From assembly GCA_963837655.1 (NCBI GenBank), contig CAWIOK010000001.1, positions 558,001 to 622,000 on the forward strand: a DNA stretch of 64,000 bases, read 5' to 3'. Made by a program: the position numbers and the translations under genes. Positions 25,820 through 34,149 of this stretch are shown here, one piece after another (within the stretch, counting starts at the first letter, position 1; each line of letters starts with the position of its first letter). The notes below the pieces were generated by a model that did no database searches, was not told the DNA's origin, and worked only from the letters and a program-made list of their open reading frames with translations. This stretch comes from CAVVSD01 sp963837655. Its GTDB lineage: Bacteria > Actinomycetota > Thermoleophilia > Solirubrobacterales > Solirubrobacteraceae.

Positions 25820-27006
25820 GGCATTCTCGATTCGAAAACCGCGTCGTCGACCCCGATGTCGTCCTCCAGCTCCATCTTGCGCCGCCGCTCGGGGATCAGC
25901 CCCTCGGGCCGCAGGATCATCATGATCACCAGCAGGAACCCGAAGATGCCGAACGACAGCTCCGTGAGGTCGAAGTCCAGGCCGACCTTGCTGGGCAGGC
26001 TGTTGAAGACGTCGGGGATCAGGTAGTTGTTGATCACCGACAGCACGATCGCGCCGACCACGACGCCCCAGATCGACCCCAGGCCGCCGAGGATCACCAT
26101 GGCGAGCACGAAGATCGAGAACGAGAACTGGAACTGGTCGGCGTTCACGGTGTTCAGGTAGGACGCCAGGAACGCACCGGACAGGCCGCCGAACGCCGCG
26201 CCGGTGCCGTAGGCCATGAGCTTGGTCTTGACCATGGGGATGCCCATGCTCGACGCGGCGACCTCGTCCTCGCGCAGCGCGATCCACGCGCGGCCGAGGC
26301 GCGAGTCGCGCAGCCGGAAGTTCACGAACAACACGACGAACACGAGCCCGAGCGCCACGTAGAACCACGGCCGGAGCTCCAGCGAGGTGAACCGGTCGAC
26401 GAAGGGCAGGTCGATCTTGTCGACCGGCGTGATGCCCTGGCGACCGGCGGTGAGCTCCGTCCCGAAGCCCTTGATCTCGTCGCCGTTGATGGCGATCCGG
26501 CCGATGATCTCTCCGAACGCGAGCGTCACGATCGCGATGTAGTCGCCGCGGAGGCGCAACGTCGGCAGGCCGATGATGATCCCCGCGACCGTCGTGGCGG
26601 CAACCGCCAGCACGCAGACGATCAGGAAGTTGAAGTGGATGCCGGGCAGCATCTGCGAGGGGCCGGTGACCAGGAAGTGGATGCCGTCCCCGCCGCCTGC
26701 GTTCGCGTGGAACGAGGAGCCGAAGTAGCCCATCGTGTACGCGCCGATCGCGAAGAACGCGACGTAGCCGAGGTCGAGGAGGCCCGCGAAGCCGACGATG
26801 ATGTTGAGCCCCAGCGCCATCACCACGTACGCAGCGGCGAGCACGAGGTTGTTCATCACGTTGCCGCCGCTGTCGATGAACAGCGGGATGACGATCGCGG
26901 CGAGGCACGCCAGCGCGGTGAGCGCGATCCGCGCGCCCTTCGGCATCCTGCTCGCGCCGGGCGCCGGCGCAGTCGACGTGGACTCCGGTACCGCGGCGGC
27001 CGTCAT
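25816..27006 (-). CDS. livM: Branched-chain amino acid/amide ABC transporter permease LivM
   Basis: This 396-residue inner-membrane permease has about nine to ten helices and the EAA-like cytoplasmic loop (GRAWIALREDEVAASSMGI), through which it couples to the ATPases. A polar Pro/Ala-rich N-terminus of about 25 residues precedes the first helix. A charged C-terminal tail follows the LRPEGLIP motif characteristic of LivM. The ATG at 27006 overlaps the livH stop as ATGA. Confidence 0.94.
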   Translation of the reverse strand: MTAAAVPESTSTAPAPGASRMPKGARIALTALACLAAIVIPLFIDSGGNVMNNLVLAAAYVVMALGLNIIVGFAGLLDLGYVAFFAIGAYTMGYFGSSFHANAGGGDGIHFLVTGPSQMLPGIHFNFLIVCVLAVAATTVAGIIIGLPTLRLRGDYIAIVTLAFGEIIGRIAINGDEIKGFGTELTAGRQGITPVDKIDLPFVDRFTSLELRPWFYVALGLVFVVLFVNFRLRDSRLGRAWIALREDEVAASSMGIPMVKTKLMAYGTGAAFGGLSGAFLASYLNTVNADQFQFSFSIFVLAMVILGGLGSIWGVVVGAIVLSVINNYLIPDVFNSLPSKVGLDFDLTELSFGIFGFLLVIMMILRPEGLIPERRRKMELEDDIGVDDAVFESRMP

Positions 27007-28061
27007 CCAGCCTCCCTCGTCTCCTCGCCAAGGAGGCCGGACGGACGGAAGACCATGATCAGGATGAGGTAGCCGAACACGACCGCCGGCGTCCACTCGG
27101 TGCCGATGCGATTGTCGGAGATCTGCTGGATGAAGCCGATGATCAGACCGCCGAGCACTGCACCGCGGATGTTGCCGATGCCCCCCATGACGGCGGCGGT
27201 GAACGCGATGAGCCCGGCGGTGAAGCCCTGGAAGTACCAGATGGTGGTCTGGAAGAGCGCGTAGATCAGGCCGGCCGCGCCGGCGAGCATCCCGCCGATC
27301 AGGAAGGTCAGACTGATCGTCGTGTCGACGTTGATGCCCATGAGGCGCGCCGCGTCGGGCTCTTGAGCGGTCGCGCGCATCGCCTTGCCCAAGCGGCTGC
27401 GCGCGATGAACGTCGTCATCAGGAAGACGAGCGGGAACGTGACGCCCACGGCGAGAACGTCGCCGTTGGTGACCGGCACGCCGAAGATGGTGACCAGCAC
27501 GTGCTGGGAATCGATCAGGTCGGTGATGCTCTGCGGCGAGCCTCCGCGCCAGAGCAGGCCGACGTTCTGCAGGATGAACGAGATGCCGACCGCCGTGATG
27601 AGGGGCGCCAGCTTGGGCGCGGATCTGAGTGGTCGGTAGGCGACCTTCTCGATCAGGACGTTCAGCGTCCCGCACGCGATCATCGAGACGACGAGCGCGA
27701 CGAGGAGACCCAGGACCAACCCGGCGATGCCGGTCGATGCGGTGAGCCCGAGCGTCCCGAACAGGCTGACCGACACGAACGAGCCGATCATGAACACCTC
27801 GCCGTGGGCGAAGTTGATGAGCTCGATGATGCCGTAGACAAGGGTGTAGCCGATGGCCACGAGGGCCCAGATGGACCCGTTGGACACGCCGTCGACGAGG
27901 TTCTCACCGATGCGGGTGAGGTTCCCTTGGTTGATCAAGTCGGTGACCGCGTAGTACAGCGGCAGCGCGACGAGGGCGATGATGAGCCCGTACCGGCTCA
28001 GGAACGACCTGATCGCCCTTATCGCAGTGGGCCTGGATGCAGGGAGGCTGGCTGCTGTCAT
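27003..28061 (-). CDS. livH: Branched-chain amino acid/amide ABC transporter permease LivH
   Basis: LivH is the other permease of the heterodimer. The 352-residue protein has eight or so helices, the GIIELINFAHGEVFMIG segment that defines LivH, and the cytoplasmic loop KAMRATAQEPDAARLMGI that docks to an ATPase. It follows livK by about 60 bp, with a strong hairpin between them, so it is likely expressed at a lower level than the binding protein. Confidence 0.95.
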   Translation of the reverse strand: MTAASLPASRPTAIRAIRSFLSRYGLIIALVALPLYYAVTDLINQGNLTRIGENLVDGVSNGSIWALVAIGYTLVYGIIELINFAHGEVFMIGSFVSVSLFGTLGLTASTGIAGLVLGLLVALVVSMIACGTLNVLIEKVAYRPLRSAPKLAPLITAVGISFILQNVGLLWRGGSPQSITDLIDSQHVLVTIFGVPVTNGDVLAVGVTFPLVFLMTTFIARSRLGKAMRATAQEPDAARLMGINVDTTISLTFLIGGMLAGAAGLIYALFQTTIWYFQGFTAGLIAFTAAVMGGIGNIRGAVLGGLIIGFIQQISDNRIGTEWTPAVVFGYLILIMVFRPSGLLGEETREAG

Positions 28062-28080
28062 TGCGTGGGATCGGCCGGAG

Positions 28081-28109
28081 GGGCGGGCCTGCTGGACGCA
28101 GGCCCGCCC
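28081..28109 (-). terminator. Intercistronic GC-rich hairpin between livK and livH
   Basis: A perfect 12-bp stem (GGGCGGGCCTGC and its complement) with a 5-nt loop lies 14 nt after the livK stop. No run of T follows, so it more likely reduces read-through or protects the livK message from 3' decay than terminates fully. This is common where a binding protein must exceed its permease. Confidence 0.65.
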
Positions 28110-28122
28110 GCCAGGACTTCGA

Positions 28123-29388
28123 TCAGGTCTGCGCCTTGACCGTCTTGTCGAACGTCAGCTCGCCGTTCTCGATCTTGTAGACGCCGTAGTCCGTGAGGGA
28201 CGTATCGCCGTTCTTGTCGATCGAGTAGGTGCCGAGCACGCTCTTGCGGTCCTTCGTCGCGAACAGCGCGTCGAGGATCTTCTGCTTGTCGGCCGAGCCG
28301 GCGCGCTTGATGGCGTCGAGGGCGAGGTTCATCGCCTCGTAGCCGTAGATCGCGTACGGATCGGGGGTCTTGTCGCCGTACTTCTGGCCGTACTCCTTGA
28401 AGAACTGCTGGCCCTCCGGCGGGTACTGGTCCGGGGACAGCGTGGCGACCGTCAGGGTCGTCTTCGCGCCGACGCTGGCGGGGATGCCGCCCTCCTTGGG
28501 GTCGGTGAACGCGGCCTCGGCCACGCCGTCCGGCCCGTAGAGCTTGGCGTCGGGGATCGCCGCGGAGAAGTCCTTGAAGATCTGCGCGGCGTTGTTGGAG
28601 GTCGTGCCCGAGAACGCGAAGCAGTCGACGCCGTCACCCTTGGCCTTGGAGGCCAGGGAGCGGTAGTTGGCCGCCTTCGGGTCGATGCCCTCGTTGAAGT
28701 CGATCTTCAGGCCCTGCGACTTCGCGGACGACTCGATGTTGCGCGCGAGGCCGGCGCCGTAGACCTCCTTGTCGTTCGCGATCGCGACGCTGGTGCAGCC
28801 GTCGCCCTTCATGATCGTCGCGAGCGCCGCGCCCTGGATCGTGTCCTTCGGCACGATGCGGGTGTAGGTGCGCGTTCCGGCCGGGTAGTACTTCTCCGGC
28901 TCGCCCTTGTCCGCGCCGGCCGCGTCGGAGGTGAGGCCGACCGCCGTGTTGGACGGGGAGATCTGCGGGACGCCGCCCTCGTTGAGGATCGGAATCGACA
29001 CGGCCGAGGCGCCGGAGTTGAACTCGCCGATGTACACGGCGGTCTTGTCGTCCTGCGCGGCCTTACGAGCGTTCGCCGAGGTCAGCTCCGGCGTCCAGTT
29101 GCCGGCCTGCGCCGACGCGTCGCTGAGCGACGTGTACTTGATGGTGTAGTCGCCGGCCTTGTTGCCCGCCTGATCCAGCGCGAGCTTCATGCCGTTGACC
29201 AGCGCCGTCGACTGACCGCGCTGCGCACCCTCCAGCGGAAGGCTGGAGTAGATGTGCAGCTCGCCGCCGCCGGACGATGTGGTGCTGCTGCCGCCGCTGC
29301 TGCTGCTGCTGTCGCTACCGCAGGCGATGACGCCTGTACTGGCAGCCGCTACGACACAGCCGAGCGCGAGAAGTCTGTGATACCGCAA
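28123..29388 (-). CDS. livK: Branched-chain amino acid/amide ABC transporter substrate-binding lipoprotein
   Basis: The 421-residue protein begins at a TTG (29388), backed by AGGGG about 8 nt upstream. Its signal peptide ends in a lipobox (VIAC) at about residue 23, followed by a Ser/Gly linker, so the mature lipoprotein is anchored on the outer face of the membrane. The rest is a type I periplasmic-binding fold (LPLEGAQRGQS, DGVAEAAF), with paired lobes. It captures the solute and delivers it to LivHM. A weaker paralogue lies immediately upstream. Confidence 0.93.
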   Translation of the reverse strand: MRYHRLLALGCVVAAASTGVIACGSDSSSSSGGSSTTSSGGGELHIYSSLPLEGAQRGQSTALVNGMKLALDQAGNKAGDYTIKYTSLSDASAQAGNWTPELTSANARKAAQDDKTAVYIGEFNSGASAVSIPILNEGGVPQISPSNTAVGLTSDAAGADKGEPEKYYPAGTRTYTRIVPKDTIQGAALATIMKGDGCTSVAIANDKEVYGAGLARNIESSAKSQGLKIDFNEGIDPKAANYRSLASKAKGDGVDCFAFSGTTSNNAAQIFKDFSAAIPDAKLYGPDGVAEAAFTDPKEGGIPASVGAKTTLTVATLSPDQYPPEGQQFFKEYGQKYGDKTPDPYAIYGYEAMNLALDAIKRAGSADKQKILDALFATKDRKSVLGTYSIDKNGDTSLTDYGVYKIENGELTFDKTVKAQT

Positions 29389-29521
29389 AGTGGTGCCCCT
29401 CCCGAGGGTCGTACCTAGAAGCGCGCGTGATCCTACACGGCAGATTCAGTTATGCGAGAGGGCTGATATGCCACGGCGACCGCCGGTCGATGCAGTTCCG
29501 ACACACGGGCGCAACGCCGCG

Positions 29522-30751
29522 TCAGGTGCTGGGCAGGGCCTCGCGGACGAACGCGAGCCGCCCGTCACTGACCCGCCAGACGGCGTAACGGCGGATGGTG
29601 CTGTCACCCGTCGGGGTCACCGACCAGGTGCCCAGCGCGGTTGCCCGCTCACGCAACGAGAAGTACGCCTTGATGATCGCGGAGCGGTCGTTTCCCTTGA
29701 CTCCCGCTGCCTTCACGGCATCCAGGAACGCGCGCATCGCCTCGTAGCTGAACACGGCGTCGGGGACGGGCTGCCGTCCGTAGGCGCGGGCGAACGCATC
29801 GGCGAACCGGCGCGCCTGCCGCGGCAGGTCGCCGTACGGGAACGCGGGGCTCGTGAGCAGCAGTTCGCGCGCGGTGCCGGGATCGATCGCGGCAGCCAAC
29901 GACGCGTCGGCGAGCCCGTCGGGCGCGAACAGGGCGAGGTCGGGGTCGGCGGTGTGCAGCGCATCGAGGACCCTCGCGCCGGCCTTCGTGGTCGTCCCGG
30001 CGTACAGCGCGGCGTCCGCCCCGGCCTTCACGGCGTCCCGCGCGACGCCGGACTGGTCGTCGTCGCCCGGGTCGACCGGCGTGTCGACCACGATCTTGAT
30101 GCCGGCCGCCGGAGCCTCCTTCTCGATGAGGTCCGAGATCCCCAGGGCCTCGAGCTCGTTGTCGTGCAGCACGGCGAGGCGGCGGACGCCCCGGTCGCGC
30201 ATCGTCGCGATCAGCGCCCGGGTCTGGATGTCGTCCGCGGGCGCGATGCGGCCGAACGAGCGCACGCCGGACGGATAGAAGCGCTCCGGTTCGCCGCGGC
30301 CTGCCGGCCGCGTGAGGCCGACGTAGCCGGTCGTCGGGCCGATCTCGAGCACGCCCGCCTCGTTGAGCAGCGGCAGCGTGAGCGCCGTGGCGCCCGCGCC
30401 GCTGTCGCTGATGTACCCCATGATGTTGCGGTCGGCGATCGCCCGCCTGGCGTTCCCGACGGCCTGGTCGGCGTCCCACTGCCGGGTGTCCGGGTCCGTG
30501 TCGTCGAGCGAGACCACGTTCACGGTGAACTGCCCGACCTTGCCGCCCGCCTGCTCGAGCGCGAGCTTCACGGCGTCGGATCCATCCTGGGCGGCCTGAC
30601 GACCGTCGCCCGACAGCGGCCCGCTCGTGTAGACGGTCAGGATCAGGCTGCCGGTCGTCGTGTCGTCGCTCGTCTCGCCGCAGCCGACGAGTCCCGCGAC
30701 ACCGAGCAGCGCAGCGAGCAGGCTCCACAGGACGACGACCCGGCGGCGCAC
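29522..30751 (-). CDS. Second, divergent Liv-type substrate-binding lipoprotein
   Basis: The 409-residue protein (GTG start at 30751) has a signal peptide with lipobox LVGC near residue 24 and a type I binding fold. It parallels the downstream livK product segment by segment (for example GPLSGDGRQ against LPLEGAQRG, and PLLNEAGVLEIGPT against PILNEGGVPQISPS), so the two arose by duplication. Sequence has drifted widely, so they probably bind different ligands for the same permease. It ends about 130 bp before livK. Confidence 0.88.
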   Translation of the reverse strand: MRRRVVVLWSLLAALLGVAGLVGCGETSDDTTTGSLILTVYTSGPLSGDGRQAAQDGSDAVKLALEQAGGKVGQFTVNVVSLDDTDPDTRQWDADQAVGNARRAIADRNIMGYISDSGAGATALTLPLLNEAGVLEIGPTTGYVGLTRPAGRGEPERFYPSGVRSFGRIAPADDIQTRALIATMRDRGVRRLAVLHDNELEALGISDLIEKEAPAAGIKIVVDTPVDPGDDDQSGVARDAVKAGADAALYAGTTTKAGARVLDALHTADPDLALFAPDGLADASLAAAIDPGTARELLLTSPAFPYGDLPRQARRFADAFARAYGRQPVPDAVFSYEAMRAFLDAVKAAGVKGNDRSAIIKAYFSLRERATALGTWSVTPTGDSTIRRYAVWRVSDGRLAFVREALPST

Positions 30752-30763
30752 GACGGGTACGGG

Positions 30764-30928
30764 CTAGGTCCTCTGGTTGCCCGGCAGGAACGGCATTGCG
30801 ATGCGAGCGCCTGCCGCGAGCAGGATGATGAGCGTGGTCAGCAGGAACGCGTCGACCGACTTCACGCCGAGTGCCCAGAGGACGATCCAGACGACGAGCC
30901 CGCCGGTGACGGAGAAGATGAAGCCCAT
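30764..30928 (-). CDS. 54-residue two-helix membrane protein
   Basis: This short gene begins MGFIFSVTGGLVVW and has two membrane helices (about 4-21 and 26-44) with a basic turn and a polar tail. It sits 9 nt after the stop of the oxidoreductase gene and 12 nt before the binding-lipoprotein gene, so it is within the operon. I recognise no family. Tiny two-helix proteins of this type are frequent in Actinomycetota. Confidence 0.6.
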   Translation of the reverse strand: MGFIFSVTGGLVVWIVLWALGVKSVDAFLLTTLIILLAAGARIAMPFLPGNQRT

Positions 30929-30937
30929 GGCGCAACC

Positions 30938-33004
30938 CTACCCACCTGGCGTGACGGCGGTCTCGCCGACCTCCAGGAGGTCCCAGCGCCGCTGCAGCTC
31001 GCCCGGGTCGGGCAGCTCGGAACGGTCCATCTCCAGTCCCGCGACGTAGCCGTCGAAGATCGCGTGGTCGAGCCCGCGCGGCGCGAGGCAGTCGCCCAGA
31101 CGCAGATGCTCCCCGTCCAGCGCGTGGTGCAGCGTGTCCTCCGCCCGGCGCTGGGTGACGAGGACCACCGTGGCGACGTCTCCGACCGTGTGCGCAGCGC
31201 CCGTGTAGAGGTTGTAGGCGGCAACTCGCCCGCCGCGTACGGACCGCACCCAGGAGTTCAGGTGGACGGTGATCGGCTGCGCGAGCACCCGGGCGTAGAT
31301 CACGGGATGCTCGAGCGTCGGGACGGTGTCCGGGAAGAGCATCGGACGCGTGGTGACGTGCTCCACCGGATGGCCGGCGGCGAGCAGCAGCTCGGTCACC
31401 GACGCCGCGTAGCGGCCTCCGTCGTCGTCCAGGACCGCGACCGGACCGTCCGCGACGTGCGCGCCGTCGAGGACGTCCCAGCCGGTCAGGACGTGCGACT
31501 CGCCGGCGCCGTCGAGCTCGAGGACGCTCGCGTTCCAGGTCGAGAAGCCCCGTCGGTCGGGCCGGGCGCCCGTGGCCAGGAGCACGCGGTCGGCGCCGTG
31601 GGCGCGGACCGCGGCCGCGTCCAGCTCGGTACCGAGGCGGACGTCGACGCCGCGGCGGTCCAGCTCGGCCTCGAGGTCGCTGACCAGCAGGCCGACGTCG
31701 TCGCGGCCGGGTGCGCGCAGCAGGAGGTTCACCTGGCCGCCGAGGCGGTCGGCGCGCTCGGCCAACGTGACCGTGTGGCCGCGCCTGGCCAGGGTGGCCG
31801 CAGCCTTCATGCCCGCGGGGCCCCCGCCGACGACGAGCCAGCTGCGTCGCTCGCGGGCGGCCCGTCGGTGCGGGCGGAAGATCGATTCGCGGCCGGCGTC
31901 CGGGTTGACCGTGCAGTGGATCGGCGAGGCGCGCATGAGGTTCGTGAAGCAACCCTGGTTCGCGCGGATGCAGTGCGTGATCTCGTCCTCGCGCCCGGAG
32001 CGCACCTTCTCGACCCAGTCGGGCTCGGCGAGCTGCTCGCGGGTCAGAGCGACGACGTCGGCCTGCCCTGCCGCGAGAATCGAGTCGACCTGCTGCGGGC
32101 GGCGGATCCCGCCGACGAGGAACACCGGCGTCGCCCCGACCGAAGCGCGGAACGTGCCGCTCGCCTCGGCCAGCCAGCCGTCGGGCGGGCCGCCGATCGG
32201 CGGCACCGACAGGAAGAACGTGTGGTAGCCGGGGCCGCTCATGTTGAAGAAGTCGACCCTCGACGTCGCGGCCAGCTCCTGGCCGATCCCGATGACGTCG
32301 TCGAGCTCCAGGCCGCCGGGGAAGAAGTCGCCCAGGCTCATCCGGACACCCACCGTGAAGTCGTCCCCGACGCGCTCGCGCACCGCTCGCAGCACCCTGC
32401 CGGCCAGCCGCGCGCGGTTGGCGATGCTGCCTCCGTACTCGTCCGTGCGCTTGTTGTAGAGCGGTGAGAAGAACTGGTGGAGCAGGTAGCCGTGCGCCAT
32501 GAGGATCTCGACGCCGTCGTAGCCGCCCTCGCGGATGAGCTCGGCGGCTCGGGCCCAGTGCTCCTCGAGGGCGACCATGTCGGCCTCCTCCATGGGCCGC
32601 GGCACCTTCCCGTGGGTCGGCGCGGGCACGTCTGACGCGCTGATGAGCTCGTGCAGCTCGTCGATCCCGTCTGTCGGGCTGTTCACGCCGAAGTGGTTCG
32701 TCTGGGCGAAGATCTTCGTGTCATGGCGGTGGACCGCCTCGGTGACCTTCCGGTCGGCCGCAGTGATGCCGGCGACGTAGCCGGAGGAGAACGCCGGAGG
32801 CGCGAGCGTGCTCGCGTCGATCCCGCGACCACCGGCGATGATGAGCCCGACCCCGCCGTTCGCGCGCTCGAGGTAGTACGCGAGGTCGCGCGGGGACTCG
32901 ACCCCGTAGTCGGCGTACCCCTTGGAGTGGGCGGTCTGCATGATCCGGTTCGGGAGGACGACCTCCCCCACCGGCAGCGGCTCGAACATCGCCCTCGACG
33001 TCAT
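30938..33004 (-). CDS. Old-yellow-enzyme/2,4-dienoyl-CoA-reductase-type FMN-FAD oxidoreductase
   Basis: The 688-residue protein has an N-terminal FMN TIM barrel (about 1-360) with the AHGYLLHQFFSPLYNKR and YGGS motifs. A C-terminal FAD/NAD(P) module (about 385-680) carries VVGGGPAGM. These enzymes reduce activated C=C bonds or demethylate amines through an iron-sulfur cluster between the modules. The cluster motif is altered: CIRANQGC followed by a Cys 12 residues on, so the second of the four usual Cys is Ala. The ATG at 33004 has GGGGGAG 7 nt upstream. An earlier in-frame start at 33724 would overlap trpA and is rejected. Confidence 0.88.
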   Translation of the reverse strand: MTSRAMFEPLPVGEVVLPNRIMQTAHSKGYADYGVESPRDLAYYLERANGGVGLIIAGGRGIDASTLAPPAFSSGYVAGITAADRKVTEAVHRHDTKIFAQTNHFGVNSPTDGIDELHELISASDVPAPTHGKVPRPMEEADMVALEEHWARAAELIREGGYDGVEILMAHGYLLHQFFSPLYNKRTDEYGGSIANRARLAGRVLRAVRERVGDDFTVGVRMSLGDFFPGGLELDDVIGIGQELAATSRVDFFNMSGPGYHTFFLSVPPIGGPPDGWLAEASGTFRASVGATPVFLVGGIRRPQQVDSILAAGQADVVALTREQLAEPDWVEKVRSGREDEITHCIRANQGCFTNLMRASPIHCTVNPDAGRESIFRPHRRAARERRSWLVVGGGPAGMKAAATLARRGHTVTLAERADRLGGQVNLLLRAPGRDDVGLLVSDLEAELDRRGVDVRLGTELDAAAVRAHGADRVLLATGARPDRRGFSTWNASVLELDGAGESHVLTGWDVLDGAHVADGPVAVLDDDGGRYAASVTELLLAAGHPVEHVTTRPMLFPDTVPTLEHPVIYARVLAQPITVHLNSWVRSVRGGRVAAYNLYTGAAHTVGDVATVVLVTQRRAEDTLHHALDGEHLRLGDCLAPRGLDHAIFDGYVAGLEMDRSELPDPGELQRRWDLLEVGETAVTPGG

Positions 33005-33023
33005 GTGGCTCTCCCCCGGACTC

Positions 33024-33039
33024 TCAACCGTGCGGTTGA
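33024..33039. promoter_or_regulatory. Operator-like perfect palindrome upstream of the oxidoreductase gene
   Basis: TCAACCGTGCGGTTGA has 7-base arms separated by TG and lies 20-35 nt before the ATG at 33004. The AACCG-N2-CGGTT form is common for TetR-family repressors. No regulator gene is adjacent. Confidence 0.5.
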
Positions 33040-33351
33040 TCGGGATCGTACCCGGGGTGGTGCTCAGCTCGCGTCGTGGGTTGTGGCAGCTCGCCGAACC
33101 GCCACACCGCCACTTCCGGACAACGGCCGACTGGCTCGCCCCGTGCGGTTCGACGCGGTGGGAGTGGGGGCGCGGTTGCCGCGGGCAAGTGAGCGCCGCG
33201 GTGCCACTTTCACCGCGCGATCTGTCTAGTACACGTATTTGGTGCCCTGGGCAGATCCGGTCTCGAGCGCAGCCACTCCCACTCTGTCCGCTCTCGGTGA
33301 TCTGTTCAGCTTCCGCACCACGCAACACGACACGACGGCGCGGCGCGCCAC
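33040..33351. other. Intergenic region between trpA and the oxidoreductase operon
   Basis: About 310 bases lacking a supportable gene. The stretch likely holds the promoter of the oxidoreductase/liv operon and the end of the trp transcript. A short AT-richer patch (CTAGTACACGTATTT, 33227-33241) with a TACACGTA core is a candidate -10 region or protein site. No strong terminator hairpin was seen. Confidence 0.4.
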
Positions 33352-34149
33352 CTACGACGCCCGCAAAGCAGCCGCAAACCCCGCCACGAGCTCCCGTACC
33401 GCCGAAGGGGACTCCGGCGCCTCCGCCACCGCCCGCACCAGCCGCGATCCGACGATGACGCCGTCGGCGCCCGCGTCCGCCGCCGCGGACGCCTGCTCCG
33501 GCGTCGCGATGCCGAAGCCGAGGGCCACGGGCACCGACGTGCACGCGTGCGCGCGGGCCAGCACCGGCGCGAATGCGTCTGCGCCCGTGGTCCGCTCGCC
33601 CGTCGTGCCCGTCACCGAGACCGTGTAGAGGAAGCCGCGGGCCTGGGCGCCGATCCTGGCCAGGCGCTCCTCGGGGCTCGTCGGTGCGACGAGCGGCACG
33701 AGCGCGAGGCCGGCCGCGTCGCACGCCTGCAGCACCTCGCCGGACTCCTCCAAAGGAAGGTCGGGCACGATGAGCCCGCTGGCGCCCGCGTCCACCGCGC
33801 GCCGCGCGAAGACCTCAGGGCCGCGCGCGAGCACGATGTTGGCGTAGCACATGAGGACGACCGGGACCCGCGGCGCGATCGCCTCGCACACCCCGAGCAC
33901 GCCGCTCAGCGTCGCCCCAGCGCGCAGCGCCTCGGTGCCCGCCGCGTGGACGACCGGACCGTCCGCGAGCGGGTCGGAGAACGGCACGCCCAGCTCGACC
34001 AGGTCCGCCCCGCCGTCGGCGTACGCACGGCCGACCTCCTTGGAGCCGTCGAGCGTCGGGAAGCCCCCCATGAGGTAGGGCATGAGCGCAGCGCGGCCGG
34101 GCGCCTGGGCGAACGCCCTGCCGATCGCGCCGGTCTCAGTCGCCGGCAC
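33352..34149 (-). CDS. trpA: Tryptophan synthase alpha subunit
   Basis: TrpA cleaves indole-3-glycerol phosphate to indole, which passes through a tunnel to TrpB. The 265-residue TIM barrel shows the catalytic Glu in LVELGVPFSDPLADGP, the second acidic residue in the LIVPDLP strand and the phosphate-binding GFGIATP. The GTG at 34149 overlaps trpB by 14 nt. The longer frame upstream belongs to trpB's shadow. Last gene of the trp operon. Confidence 0.96.
   Translation of the reverse strand: MPATETGAIGRAFAQAPGRAALMPYLMGGFPTLDGSKEVGRAYADGGADLVELGVPFSDPLADGPVVHAAGTEALRAGATLSGVLGVCEAIAPRVPVVLMCYANIVLARGPEVFARRAVDAGASGLIVPDLPLEESGEVLQACDAAGLALVPLVAPTSPEERLARIGAQARGFLYTVSVTGTTGERTTGADAFAPVLARAHACTSVPVALGFGIATPEQASAAADAGADGVIVGSRLVRAVAEAPESPSAVRELVAGFAAALRAS

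Noticed and set aside
29390..32467. Plus-strand open frame of 1025 codons across the binding protein and oxidoreductase genes
   Set aside because: Antisense to three well-supported genes, with a biased Arg/Asp/Val composition and no motif.
33005..33724. Longer start for the OYE-type oxidoreductase
   Set aside because: Would overlap trpA and add a Gly/Arg-rich leader. The ATG at 33004 has a good ribosome site and begins the conserved barrel.
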